Assembly: GCF_019649055.1 (NCBI RefSeq)
Contig: NW_026570273.1
Span: 868,001 to 932,000 of the forward strand
Length of the DNA stretch: 64,000 nucleotides
Direction of reading: 5' to 3'
Source: Paramacrobiotus metropolitanus
Taxonomy: Eukaryota > Tardigrada > Eutardigrada > Parachela > Macrobiotidae
Positions within the stretch are counted from its first letter, which is position 1; every line of letters starts with the position of its first letter. Positions 23,381 through 34,600 of this stretch are shown in pieces. The position numbers and the translations under genes are program-made. The notes beneath the pieces were generated by a model, which was not told the origin of the DNA, made no database searches, and was given only the letters and a program-made list of their open reading frames with translations.

Positions 23381-23578
23381 CAGACTAGTTTTCTGCACCC
23401 ATGTTTGGTCGCGGTTTTCATTTAGTGTGGTTGCGGCGATGCCTTCATTTTTCATTTATGGTTATGTCGTCAGACTAAATTTTCATTAATGGTTGAAAGC
23501 GCTCAATGAGTTTGAAGCAGTTAGACGGCAATTGATTTCGAACAGCATCGGCAACAAATTTCACAACCGGTAAAATTA

Positions 23579-23928
23579 GGCCCGCGCTCAAGCTCTGACT
23601 CTGACTCAGACTCTGACCGCTCAAACTCTGACTCTGACTACTCAAAGTCTGACTCTGACAGTCTAAACTCTGACTCTGACTCTGACTGAATAACCTAAGA
23701 ATAACTTAAGAAACCTAAGAAACCTAAGAAACCTAAGAAACCTAAGAATCCTAAGAATCCTAAGAAACCTAAGAAACCTAAGAAATCTAAGAAACCTAAG
23801 AAACCTATTAAGAAACCTAAGAAACCTTCAGAGTCAGAGTCAGACTTTGAGCGGTCAGAGTCCGACTTTGAGTAGTCAGAGTCAGAGTTTGAGTGGTCAG
23901 AATCAGAGTCAGAGTTGGAGTCTAGGCC
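23579..23928. mobile_element. MITE 1 with GGCCCGCGCT end
   Basis: The element begins GGCCCGCGCTC and ends GTCTAGGCC. Inside the left end are repeats of CTCTGACTCTGAC, and the right end has the reverse complement form (AGTCAGAGTCAGA). The centre is a CCTAAGAAA minisatellite. The same layout recurs at 24095-24402, and the left terminus matches both ends of the 3-kb element at 31694-34722, so they are probably one family. There is no coding capacity. Confidence 0.75.
23694..23830. repeat. CCTAAGAAA minisatellite
   Basis: About 14 degenerate units of the 9-mer CCTAAGAAA, with CCTAAGAAT variants, fill the centre of MITE 1. A shorter version lies in MITE 2 (24219-24300), and scattered relatives occur at 28080-28280. 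Confidence 0.85.
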
Positions 23929-24094
23929 GTATAAGGTTCTTCGGATCTATAATTCAACGGTACGCAGTGCCTAACTGCGCACTTTCTTTGATCGCGTGCT
24001 GGATTGGCTGGTGTGAGCAACTAACGCTCTCTGTAAATGCTCTCTGTATGTATTTGTGCCACAATTGCTCCAAATGTGGAAACCCCGCGCAGAG

Positions 24095-24402
24095 GGCCCG
24101 CGCTCAAGCTCTAACTTAGACTCTGACCGCTCAAACTCTGACTCTGACTACTCAAAGTCTGACTCTGACTGTCCCAACTCTGACTCTGACTCTGACTGTA
24201 CAAAGTCTCAATCTGACCTAAGAATAACCTAAGAAACCCAAGAAACTAAGAATTACCTAAAAATAACGTAAGAAACCTAAGAAAAACCCTAAGAAACCTT
24301 CAGAATCAGAGACTTTAAGAGGTCAGAGTCAGACTTTGAGTAGTCAGAGTCAGAGTTTGAGTGGTCAGAATCAGAATCAGAGTCAGAGTTGGAGTCTGGG
24401 CC
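24095..24402. mobile_element. MITE 2 with GGCCCGCGCT end
   Basis: It has the same termini (GGCCCGCGCTCAAGCTCT ... GGAGTCTGGGCC) and the same inverted CTCTGACTCTGAC arrays as MITE 1. It ends 30 bases upstream of the TATA box of F-box copy 3. The 9 bases that follow it (ACCTTATAC) are the exact reverse complement of the 9 that follow MITE 1 (GTATAAGGT). Confidence 0.75.
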
Positions 24403-24432
24403 ACCTTATACGACACCGTATGTGATATATAG

Positions 24433-24440
24433 TATATATA
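24433..24440 (+). promoter_or_regulatory. TATA box of F-box copy 3
   Basis: TATATATA lies about 96 bases before the ATG at 24536, leaving a plausible short 5' UTR. No similar box was seen at the same distance before copy 2. Confidence 0.5.
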
Positions 24441-24535
24441 GGCCGCTCATCCTCTCGCTGGAATCAAACTCGATTGGAAGACAACCATAATGTCAGCAGC
24501 AGAATTTTTACACGTGGAAAAAATTTTACCAAATA

Positions 24536-27500
24536 ATGCCTTCAAGAAGGCTAGAGACTCTGCTGGATAAGCTGTACTATTCTAATTTTTATGTTAAATT
24601 CACAGTGGACGTGGTGCGCGATGAAGTGATACAGCGGGGATTTGTTACGGATGTTGCTGACGATGGGCTCATCATCGACTTTCATCATGATGGACCGTCG
24701 TCAAAGGAACTGCTGGAATTCTCCTGTATCCGCACGCTGCCATCCAAAAAGTATGACGGCTACCGTTACATCCAGCCAACCCAATTGAACTACGAGGTGG
24801 AGGTACTCGTTCGAGACGCATTGTAAGTGAATAGGATTTTCTTCATTATTGGAATGAACCCGAATGTATAATGGGGGTTGTGATTTCCGCGGGTAGAGAT
24901 CAACCTCTGACCTGGAGAAAAGTTATCTTCGTGACGGTGGTGCCTGAAGATGGTGATAGGCGAGCCGAAGAAGAGGGTGGACAATTTACCGTAGTCCGAC
25001 TGCAGTCTAGGAATCCGTTCTCTTTGGCCATTGTAACTAATCGGAGGCCGCCTTTCATGGCCAGCAATATTCGTATCCGCCAAATGCGACTTTGGCGAAC
25101 AGTCACACCGAAGACTTTCTACAAAGTGACCGTGCCGTTGCTGCCGCACGCAGCATGCAACAAGGCCGATTGCACCTTCCCACGGTCTTCTGTTCTGTAT
25201 TATATGAAGCAAAGGGATGTTAGTATGAAGATCGTATGGCTGGAAATGACGAGCACGCTTATAATGTCGGCTGACGATGTCAGTGTCACCGTGCTTTGTC
25301 GCGTCAAAACCAAACGACTGCCCAAGAAATTTCATCGACTGGTTTTCCACTTATACAACAATTTTATGGAGCGATATATTGCAAAAGGTCTGACTGGGCA
25401 TTTGGTTTTTCTGTTAAAGCGATGAAACGTTGTTGCAGTCAATTACAATTTACAGTGGGTACTTTAGAAGTTATCTTAATCGCTTAAGAAACTGCATGGT
25501 TGATCATCTTGCACAAGGAACTTCTAGTAGTACAATTAAGGTGAAATATCCCAGCAAGTTCAGCTCAATGCTATCTGTTAAAAACTTTGATTCTTAAACC
25601 AAGACAAATACAATTTTTATAACGCTGTTCTTGTACTTTCATGACTGCCTTGTACAGAGTTTTGTTTTTTAACATAGGTGGTACCACTCGTATGGATGCT
25701 TGGCTCACAAAAACGATCCGTAAACTGATGTTTGTTCCCAATTGGTTGGCTTCGAAATCAAAAGTCGCCGGTACGTCAAATTTTTACTAACGAAATTTTA
25801 TTCTTAGAAAATAGTTTCTGGACGTATAATCGGGAACATCTTCTCGATATTGTAATTTTGTACATTGATAATTTGGCATGATGAAAATGACATTAAATTG
25901 AGTGCAAGAATTTTCTTCGCTTCTGCTCATGGGAGAAACTGCTATGCCGTAAAAACAGAAAAATTGCGTAAAAGAACAGGGTGCCGTAAACATACCCTGC
26001 AGTGGTAGTAATTATAAAAACAAAGCAAAAGAAATAAGGCGCGATTCAAGTATTACGTAACGGAAATTTTCAACTTTTTCGACCACCCCCCACCCTTTTG
26101 TGACCTTTATCCATGTATTACTTATGGGCGGGTAACGCCAGCCGGACCCACCCCCCACCCCTGAGCCGTTACGTAATACTTGAATCGCGCCTTAAACAGT
26201 GTTCCATTACAGTTAGCTCACATGGGTGATTTGCAGGTGCCCTGGTTTTTAAAGGCGCCTCTCAGAATCACGAAGCGCTTCCAGCGAAACATATAAATAA
26301 CCTACCGGATATACTACTGCGGGAGACAGTACAAAGCTTGGACAGGGTAACCCAGACGGATCTGAAACGGTAAGTGGGAATTCATCAGTTATTATAGTGC
26401 TTGATGCGACCCGTTTTAAAAATCAATTGTTGCAACTCTCTGAGGCACATAGGTTCCCAGATTCGGGTCGGCCAACTTCGCCTTTGCCGCCCATTTGCCT
26501 TTGCCGTTTCAGTTTGCCGTTTTCAACTTTACCTTTGCCTTTACCTTTGCCGGTGAAAAAGCCGTTAGCACAACAATTTGCCGTTGCAGAACGCCGTCTC
26601 TAAAAGCCTTTGCCGTTTGGAAAACGAATTACCATTATCACATTGCTGTTCCCGAACTTTTTTGTGCGGTTTCCGGTTTCACGTTTTTTTTAAGTTTCCT
26701 GTGTACGTTATGCGCACAGTCCGTCTGCGAAAGTTTAACAGATTTTGGTCATTTTATTCCCATATACACCACAAAAAACAATATCAGGATAACATGATTA
26801 ACATCCTACTGTATTACAGTAACAGTATACATACAGCATAATCTTGGCGCTAGGACAAGTTTGTTCAAACTTAATAATTTGATTCGTGAGGTAATTATTT
26901 GGCTCAAAAATTTTCGTCAGCTGACGGTGACTTTTGTCTGCTGTTCTTAACTTTGAGATTACGAACTACCAATATAAATTGTAGATCATGTGGATAATCT
27001 TGTTGATGTGCTAATAGCTTTAACAAAATCATGGTCAGTACTACAGTGGTACCAAGATCATGCTGTATATTGTTACTGTATTATACAGTATGATGTTAAT
27101 CATGTTATCCTGATGTTGGTTTTGCGGTGTATACAGGAAAAAGATTACCAAGATCTGTAAAACTTTCGCAGACGGACTGTGCGCATAAAGTACACAGGAA
27201 ATGTGGAAAAAACGAGAAACCGGAAACCGCACCAAAAAAAGTTCGGGAACGGCAATGTGTTAATGGTAATTCGTTTTCCAAACGGCAAAGGCTTTTAGAG
27301 ACGGCGTTCTGCAACGGCAAATTATTGTGCTAACGGCTTTTTCACCGGCAAAGGTAAAGGCAAAGGTAAAGTTGAAAACGGCAAACTGAAACGGCAAAGG
27401 CAAATGGGCGGCAAAGGCGAAGTTGGCCGACCCCCACATTCCTTTGCCGCTGCTTTTTCTACATTCTTAGTGAGACTAACACTACTTATGGCACCACGGT

Positions 27501-30500
27501 TCACAACAAAAATACTGCTGCTACCACTGTCCGGTTCATTTGGCTATTAGTTCAATTTTGCTACAGTTAACAAATGGCAGTGGAATAAGAAATTCAACTG
27601 CATTCTGAAAGCAACCTACAGAGCGGTAAAGGTTTTATATGATTGACTTCAATCACAATGACACTACAAAACTGCTGCAACGCATACATCTAAAGCGGGA
27701 ACGTCAACATACGCGTAGTAGGTGCCAAAACCTTTGGAATTCTTCCGCCGATCCTAGAAGAGTCCCTGATAACGCAGTTTTGAATACAGGTGGTTTCTCA
27801 GTTCAGCCGAAGGCGAAGTCGAGATTGTTGGCTCCTTTCCGGACAAATCCCCATAATACGGGTAAGTATGGGATACCAATAGTTCCGTTTGCGCCACACG
27901 ACAATTTGCTGACCGCTTTCTCGCTGGCCGACAACTTGTTGGATTGGCTACTTTTTGCTGACCAAAAAACCATTCACCCGACAGACAATTCGGTGCAAGT
28001 TGCTATTTGCTAAGCGACTGCTTGCTGAGCACTTACATTTTGCTGACGACATTCCGGTGGCCAACAAAATAACTTATCAAACCCCACTGAAAAAACGTAA
28101 AAAAACCTATGAAAAATTATTGAACATAGAAACTTAAGAAACCAAGAGCACGAGCTAAGAAATCTTAAAAAAACTCCAGACAAGCATAAGAAAACATAAG
28201 GAAACCAAAAAATCATAAGAACATAGAAAAACATAAGAGGTAAACTTAGAAAAAACACTGAGAAGCTAAGAAACTTTGGAACCAGAACGAGAAGTCGATT
28301 ATCGGTCAGCGAAATAAGTTCGAAAGTAAGCGAGCGGCAAAATTATAGAAAACCGAATTTTCGTTCAGCGAGTTGGGACTTCCTATCCCATTTGGCAGTC
28401 CACTCTGAACTCGAAACATTTTAAATCAGTAAATATGCTTAATGTAAACTGTAAAGAACCTAATGTAATTAATGTAAGTAATGTAGGCGTGGTGGATGTG
28501 TCAATTGATTACTTGCAATGTCAACAGCATGTTACTTGCATTTGTGTTTTCACAAAAAGTCAAATGACGGTTGTACTGCCACCAGGATTGTGAAGTTGTT
28601 GTCAGTTTTGATAATAGTGATTGTACTGATCTTTATTGGTCAAATCAAACAGAAAGCGCAAAGTATTGAAACATCAAAAGGTAATGTAAGAAAGAGTTAC
28701 AACAGGTAAACCTCATATAGTTTATCCGCTTCGCCCACGGTCCCGAGAACAGGTGCAGCGTTTCCTCTTTGGATTTCAAGCGACAATCGTTGTCGCAGAA
28801 ATTCATGTGAGCGAGACTCCCCGGTATGTAGCTGCAGTCTTTTGCCTAATTCTTTGACGATGGCGATAGCGGAAGGTCCCCATGGTCCCATCGTTTCAAA
28901 GGCAATTGGTGCAAAAATGTAACGACCAACTAGATAAGAATACAGTCTCGCTTTCTTCTCTTCGGCTTGTACCGCTGCCGCTCCAGCACTTGTGGAGGTG
29001 GCTTTGAGATGAGAGGCAGCCACCGTGTCTACACTTGTTACATCCCAAGCGAGACACATGCCGCGCTTCCACGCGAAAGTTGTGGATCCGTCGGGTCGAC
29101 GATCCGTCGTGTGGGATGTTCCCTGCGGTTCCAGTTTGGCAGGCACACCAGCTGATACCAGCCCACGGCAAACTATGTTGTTCAGGCCCCCGTGCCGTGG
29201 ATGTCTACCCGCAGAGAAAGGGCATGACAGCCCATGATGTCCGTAGCCGTCCACAGGTCTATGGCATTTACTGCACTGGTGTGGCTCACAGATTTTCGCA
29301 CCTAAGCGAACTCCGATGCTGATCTTCAGGGTGTCGTCATCAAGTAAGTTTCCGATGTGGGCCGACGGCAGCGCGTTCCACCAGATGCCGGCTTCAGGTT
29401 TGGACTGCGCAAGTAGACGGGCTTTGTTGACATCGTCGTTCTGAAACACGTTTAAAAAAGCGGTTAACGAGACATTACAGAGGCAAATCCCATGCTTTCT
29501 GCGACTTTCGAAAAGCAGATTCGGGGAGCTCTGCTTGATAGTGATTTGTTCACTTAAAGGGCTCCCTTAATCCTATTATGTTCTTATCCGAAAATTCCTT
29601 GACGAATTTAACTGTCCGCAATAACATGCTGCTCTTTTGCCTGCGAAACCGTTCGACGGTAGAAAAAATCGGTGGCCGTAAATTCTTCCCTATTTTTTGC
29701 ACTTATCGAAACTGTGAAGCAAACGGATCAGAAATTTTATCCAGACGCTTACGCCGGAGTATATACCGGAAAGCGGGGGCGTGCTACAATGTATAAGCTT
29801 TTTACCGTTCGGACGGTTTTTCCGACTGAATTATTTACAAAAATGTGCATATTGCAGCATTTGTCGCAGATGGTCCAGACTTCAATCAAGCACCATGACA
29901 GAGAAGTGTGTAATTCTGGAAGATCCGGACAACCGCGAAGATCACCCTATATACCTGGCGAAGGCTTTGTTGAAGTACACCGCCACATCGACACGAAGTT
30001 TGATATTGATGCACTTTTCTCCCAGCCATAGCTACACGGCCATGCGGCTAATCAAAGAAATGCAGTTGCAGTTAGAACTTTATGTGTCTTACCGCGTTAG
30101 AACCATCGTTTACTGGCGCAGCCCAATGTTGGATCTTTACCATGAGCTGTGGTGGTATCCCGCAGTCAATAATCTCCACATCTTCTGCATCATGAGATCG
30201 AAAAGCGCCGAGCGTCTTACGTTAGGTACATTAAGCGTACACACTCAGATGTACCGATTAGAGTATACCATTAGTGACCACATATTACTGTTGTTGATGT
30301 TAACCGGTGTTGTAGAAATAATTATGGCAGCGCCGGACGAAATAAAATGGCTGCAGAACCTTCTGGGCGACGGCTGGACGTTCTGCTGCACGACTTCAAC
30401 CATGAAGGACTCAGTTAGGGGATTTTCACGTTTGCTTGATGGGCTAAATCTCCGCTGTACTATACACGGCAAGCTAGCCGATGCCGTGGAATGCCAGCAT

Positions 30501-30746
30501 TACTGCCAGTGGGAAGGAGGGGAACGATTAAAGAACGATCTGGAACGCTGGCCTATAAATTCAGCAGCGTTTGACACCTTAAATAGGGGGTTGGAAAATT
30601 ATTGTCCACCGAACAAAAGGATTTCATATTGTCACGTACTGGGATTCCATTCAGAAATTTTGAAAGTGATGATTCGGAAACCCCGTTTGGTTGGAGAAGA
30701 TTACTTCAGTTCATGCGGCGTTCAGAGTTGGTTTCGATTTACTTAA
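24536..30746 (+). CDS. F-box family protein, copy 3 (complete, transposon-laden intron)
   Basis: Exons 24536-24822, 24897-25387, 25678-25770, 26237-26369, 29858-30225 and 30316-30746 give 600 residues, with every splice phase identical to copy 2. The F-box reads LPDILLRETVQSLD, TQTDLK, then ICRRWSRL. Motifs shared with the other copies include NPFSLAIVTN, KRLPKKFHRLVFHLYNNF, SAERLTL and GVQSWFRFT at the C terminus. Intron 4 is 3.5 kb, against about 650-870 bases in the others, because of a fold-back element, repeat-rich DNA and a retroelement fragment. Intron 3 holds a 158-bp MITE. The last intron stays open in frame, so its retention would add about 30 residues. The role is inferred as SCF substrate adaptor, with target unknown. 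Confidence 0.78.
26036..26193. mobile_element. 158-bp MITE with perfect 28-bp inverted repeats
   Basis: The terminal repeats run 26036-26063 and 26166-26193, begin AAGGCGCGATTCAAG and end TATTACGTAACGG, and are perfect reverse complements. The core is C-rich (CCACCCCCCACCC twice). It sits in intron 3 of F-box copy 3, 43 bases before exon 4. The flanks give no clear target duplication. I recall similar TTACGTAA-containing MITEs from arthropods, but cannot verify this here. Confidence 0.85.
26465..27433. mobile_element. 969-bp fold-back (long inverted repeat) element
   Basis: Arms of about 390 bases (26465-26855 and 27045-27433) are inverted copies, starting GGGTCGGCCAACTTCGCC and rich in TTTGCCG repeats. 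Spacer DNA of about 190 bases separates them. The flanks CCAGATTC and CCACATTC match at 7 of 8 bases, a possible imperfect 8-bp target duplication as in hAT elements. The short open frames inside the arms are non-coding shadows. It sits in intron 4 of F-box copy 3. Confidence 0.8.
27434..28696. other. Intronic repeat-rich DNA, no gene
   Basis: This continues intron 4 of F-box copy 3. It contains degenerate AAGAAACC/CATAAGAAA repeats at about 28080-28280, related to the minisatellite in the MITEs, and a TAATGTAA-rich patch near 28440-28490. An open frame at 27639-28013 shows no domain, and I do not call it. Confidence 0.4.
28697..29449 (-). pseudogene. Retroelement C-terminal fragment: zinc motif plus putative restriction-like nuclease
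   Basis: The minus-strand frame of 250 residues contains CSKCHRPVDGYGHHGLSC (a CCHC-type zinc motif), then RRPDGSTTFAWKRG and LAWDVTSVDT, then FLRQRLSLEIQRGNAAPVLG. The PDG and WDVT spacing recalls the PD-(D/E)XK restriction-like endonucleases found C-terminal to reverse transcriptase in some non-LTR elements. This exact domain is widespread next to reverse transcriptases in invertebrate genomes. No reverse transcriptase remains here. It lies antisense inside intron 4 of F-box copy 3, so it is a 5'-truncated insertion. Nuclease assignment is inferred. Confidence 0.65.
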
Positions 30747-31203
30747 TTTCCAAAGTTTATACCGATCTTTCAGATAAATTGTTTATATTACTATTGAGTG
30801 CTCGATTGATCAACGTAACTTTGACAGTAAAGTAAAGCAGTAGTAGTAAAGTAGTAGTTTTTTCTTGGAATTATGGGTACATGCGCATGCAGTGATCGCG
30901 TTTATTTTTTCGACGGTATGCCCACTTCACGGAACATGTGTTAACTTAATATGCAAATAATTAAATCATTTTAATCTGAATTTTCAGTTTTTGAATAATT
31001 AATTGTTAATCAGTGCTTTACTTAGATTATGCCTTCACATTTTGGATTCAGTTTATGTATTTCGCTTTTTCAAGCAAAAAAGCACCTACCTAAACTAAAG
31101 GCAATTTTATTGCCGGAATATTCTATTCGTACCTTAACCTATACAGTATCCTTTCACAGTGGAACGAACGTGTTCTGCCTAACGGCCAGCTAAGGGTATC
31201 ACG
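30747..31203. other. 3' flank of F-box copy 3, no gene
   Basis: AT-rich DNA. The first 80 bases distantly resemble the flank of copies 1 and 2. Nothing else was recognised. Confidence 0.35.
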
Positions 31204-31635
31204 CTACAAAACACGGATAAATAGGTATTCGGAGTTTACAGATAGAGCTTCTGCCTTCGCACTTCCAGAATTCTTAGAACTTCCGGTGGAGGAGTGTTCG
31301 AAACCGTTCACCAACTCGTTACATCGCAGACTATCGGTTTTCTTGGCGAACAGGTATATCACTGTCAACCCCTGAGCCCGCCTGAGGTCTGCTTCCGTCG
31401 CTGCGTGACAAGCCCGGCGGTTCAGCTGCTGAGGAATACCACCGCTCTTGCAACAGTTTCTTCTGATGCTGTGCAACAGTTTTTTGAGATGCGGTTCATT
31501 TTTTAGTGCCACGCCCGTCGTCCTTTCGTTAATGGATATTCGTGCCATTTCGTGGTGGTCTTTGGTTTCTACTTGCTGTCTAAATGAGCTTCGGTTGTGC
31601 GCCATCTCCACAGGAAATCCAAATCGCAGGACCAC
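31204..31635 (-). CDS. Hypothetical ORF beside the 3-kb transposon
   Basis: An open frame of 143 codons, basic and Ser/Asn-rich, with no signal peptide, no membrane segment and no family I recognise. Upstream on the minus strand, the 3-kb transposon begins only 58 bases away, so the insertion may have cut a longer gene or an older repeat. It could equally be a chance frame. Confidence 0.2.
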   Translation of the reverse strand: MVLRFGFPVEMAHNRSSFRQQVETKDHHEMARISINERTTGVALKNEPHLKKLLHSIRRNCCKSGGIPQQLNRRACHAATEADLRRAQGLTVIYLFAKKTDSLRCNELVNGFEHSSTGSSKNSGSAKAEALSVNSEYLFIRVL

Positions 31636-31684
31636 CCGGACCCTGAAACCGTCTTTTCTCAGGATGATTCAGCAGATGAATGCA

Positions 31685-31693
31685 GTTGCTAAA
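31685..31693. repeat. Left target-site duplication
   Basis: GTTGCTAAA, identical to 34723-34731 on the other side of the 3,029-bp element. Confidence 0.85.
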
Positions 31694-34600
31694 GGCCCGC
31701 GCTCGCGCTGAGGCGCTGAGTCTGACCCCTAAAGGGCTGAGTCTGACTGGTAAAGGCTGAGTCTGACCACTAAAAGGCTGAGTCTGACTAGGACTCTTTG
31801 AGTGGCACCTGTGAGATGGCAGGTACTTCACCGGAAATATTCGCAGACATCATCACATCCTGTGAGTAATGCAACCTTAAGCCCAATACGAGAATTAGTA
31901 TAAAAATGTTCAGCGCCGTGAATACGGAGCGTTAAAAACAGAAACAGTTACAGTACAAGGTTTGGCCACACCAACCTACTTAAGAGACAAAAAATGAAGG
32001 AGCTTTATTTCTACAAAATTTTGAGCTGATGATATAACGATTTAATAAATTAAATTACGAGTACCGCATGACACAATATGATGACTACAATAATCATCAT
32101 CAGTAGTTTTAAATCATGAACGGCTTTTCTCTTTGTTAATGCCTGCATTGTGTTGGTACGAAACAAACTCCAAACAGTATGAGTACTATGCGACAAAATG
32201 AACAATGATGCTGGGGTACACTGCAGAGACGGAATTTTTTGTCATATACTATGGTCTGATTAGTTAAAACACATAACATATAAATCTTCAATGCAAATGG
32301 TCAAAAATTATAAAATTGTAGCACTATAGAAGCCAGCGGTGGTATAAAGGCGGTATACGGAGCCTCCATCCATTTTTTTGCACATCTGTTACATAAGGTC
32401 TGCTCTACCGTTCCTACATCAAAGAACGGCTTGAGAAATTCAAGCGCCACGGTTTTCAAACATGCTAACTTTAATGACATTATGAGTTTTTTGTCTTTTC
32501 GTAGTGGATTCTGTATACGAAGATTATGGGGAAATTGTAGCAGATAGATCCTTTTCTTTGATAGAGAACAAGTCGTTAATTAATTATCTTCACGTCTTAG
32601 TTATTTCCTGAACCACATTTTTTTCGTTAACAGCTGTCACTGGTGCGCAACTTAAAGCATCACGAGCAGTTATACATACGTAAGTGACTCTCGGCGACCG
32701 TGTGCCGGTTTTTCTTTCCAGGGTTCGAAACACTGGACAGTGCCCTTTTTCATTTTTGAACGAACTTTTCACCCTGTTTTGCATTTATTTTCTGTGCCGC
32801 TGGGTCTTTCAGGCTCTTTTTCATAAAGACAATTTCAGCGCCAAAAAGTTATTCCGGGCGGCCAAGATTAGGCAGTAATTTTACGAAATAATTACGCTTG
32901 ATGTGTTCGTTTTGAAACTGTTTCTAAAATAAAATTTTTCATTTAAAAATGTTTATTCTTGTAGTGTGTGCTTCCGTTTTTGTTTAAAATTTCTGAGGCG
33001 TGACCGACATAACCGACAAAATTCCTGATTTCTTGAACATAGAGGACCTTTGTTTTGCTTCGGTCGACTAGCATTTGTACTCGTAGCCATTCCCCTACTG
33101 CAGTGCTCCCCCCGTATTATTAGCATGGTACTTAAGCTGATAGAAACGATATGTCAGCGATCAGATTACGGCTAATTTTGTTTTCATTCAGCCGAGCGGC
33201 AGCGCCGGTTAATAGTAAATACATATATAAATTTAATAGTATTTAAAATCGCCAACTTTAATAGCACGTTGCAACAAAAGACAAAACGTTACAGAAAGAA
33301 AACGTTAAAAAAACTACAGAAAGAAAACGTTAATTAAACTAATTGAGGAAATTAATCGCTACCTCAGCGAATTGTAGAAGGCAGCTCGTTCGATAGGCTT
33401 TTTTTGGTAAGCAGAAATACCGCCATAGCAAATAAATTTTGCACCATTCAAGCTCCGTCCGTTGGCTGGCGGAGTTGGCTTACAGTCTTACACCGGGTAC
33501 CAGTGCACTGGATGTCGTGCAATGTTCTCACAAAAACCACCCATATCCGGTATGGTCCTTGTTAGAAATGAGCCTAACTATGAAAAAAACAAAACAGGCA
33601 TTGCACCGGCTCGGGACTGCGCTTACCGTTTATCTGTTGCCTGCGTGCGGAATCGTCACCCCGATTTTTCAGCTAAGAATGAGCGCTTTGGCGAGGATAT
33701 TATCACGGAGTTTAGGCTGAGCGAAGCGAAGAAGGATTCCCTGTTGGATTTCATGGAGACCGTGCCGGAGCCTGTCCCGTATTCCGCTTTAGCTAACGTA
33801 TCATATTTTCTATCCCTTATTTTTGCTTAATGACTAGTAAGTATTTAGTTATGTAATTTGTGTTCTTTTACAAGTTCTTGCCATATCTCTTATCTGCGGT
33901 TGTTAGAAATACCGTATTCTGCATTTTGACTTTTTCCTGCGTAACAGTTATGTTAATATGTTTGCTCTAAAAGTATCATACTGTGTTTGAATTTGTTAGC
34001 CTTATCAAGCAGCCATTGTGTATCGGATTTTCCCGTGTGACGGAAATTTGACTGAGCAGTAATGATGGCATCACTGAATTGTTTCGTTTCGTCAGCATTT
34101 CGTTCTATTCTTTGGATCCTTTTTCTCATGTTGAATAAAAAATGATTTTTTATACAATTTCCGCACAAAACTGTTTAAGGAAAAGACTGTGTAATTCCAA
34201 AGTCGCTACGCTATAAATACTACTCTATGCATCGACAATAACAACGCCACGCCATTTGCTACGTTATGGATTTATTAACAAATCGAAATAATAATATACA
34301 AAAGTTGTTGCAACCATGTTGAAAAAAACCAAGAAAATATAATCAATAATAATAAAATAACTCAATAGTATGCAAAAATAACTGCAGTATTTCTTTTATG
34401 TATTTTTAATTAGAGCAGTGTGGCTAAACGTAACAATAGCTTACAATCATTATTATAACTGCGGTTATTGTAAACGTTCCGGTTTCGCACGCCGTTGAGC
34501 ATTGTCAAACCACTTCTCGTATAGGGCTTAATTATTGTCTTAATTACTGGATATTATGACATCTGCCAGTGTTTCCGGTGAAGCACATATCGTCTCAACA

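Noticed and set aside
23579-24402. Spaced CTCTGACTCTGAC repeats that could suggest a CRISPR array or coding repeats
   Set aside because: There are no regular spacers, they are inverted at the two ends of defined MITEs, and the sequence is eukaryotic.
26495-27333. Several open frames rich in Phe, Ala and Leu
   Set aside because: They fall inside the arms of the fold-back element and are mirrored on the other arm, so they are shadows of a repeat.
27639-28137. Open frames in the F-box copy 3 intron
   Set aside because: No domain, no splice support, and embedded in transposon-derived repeats.
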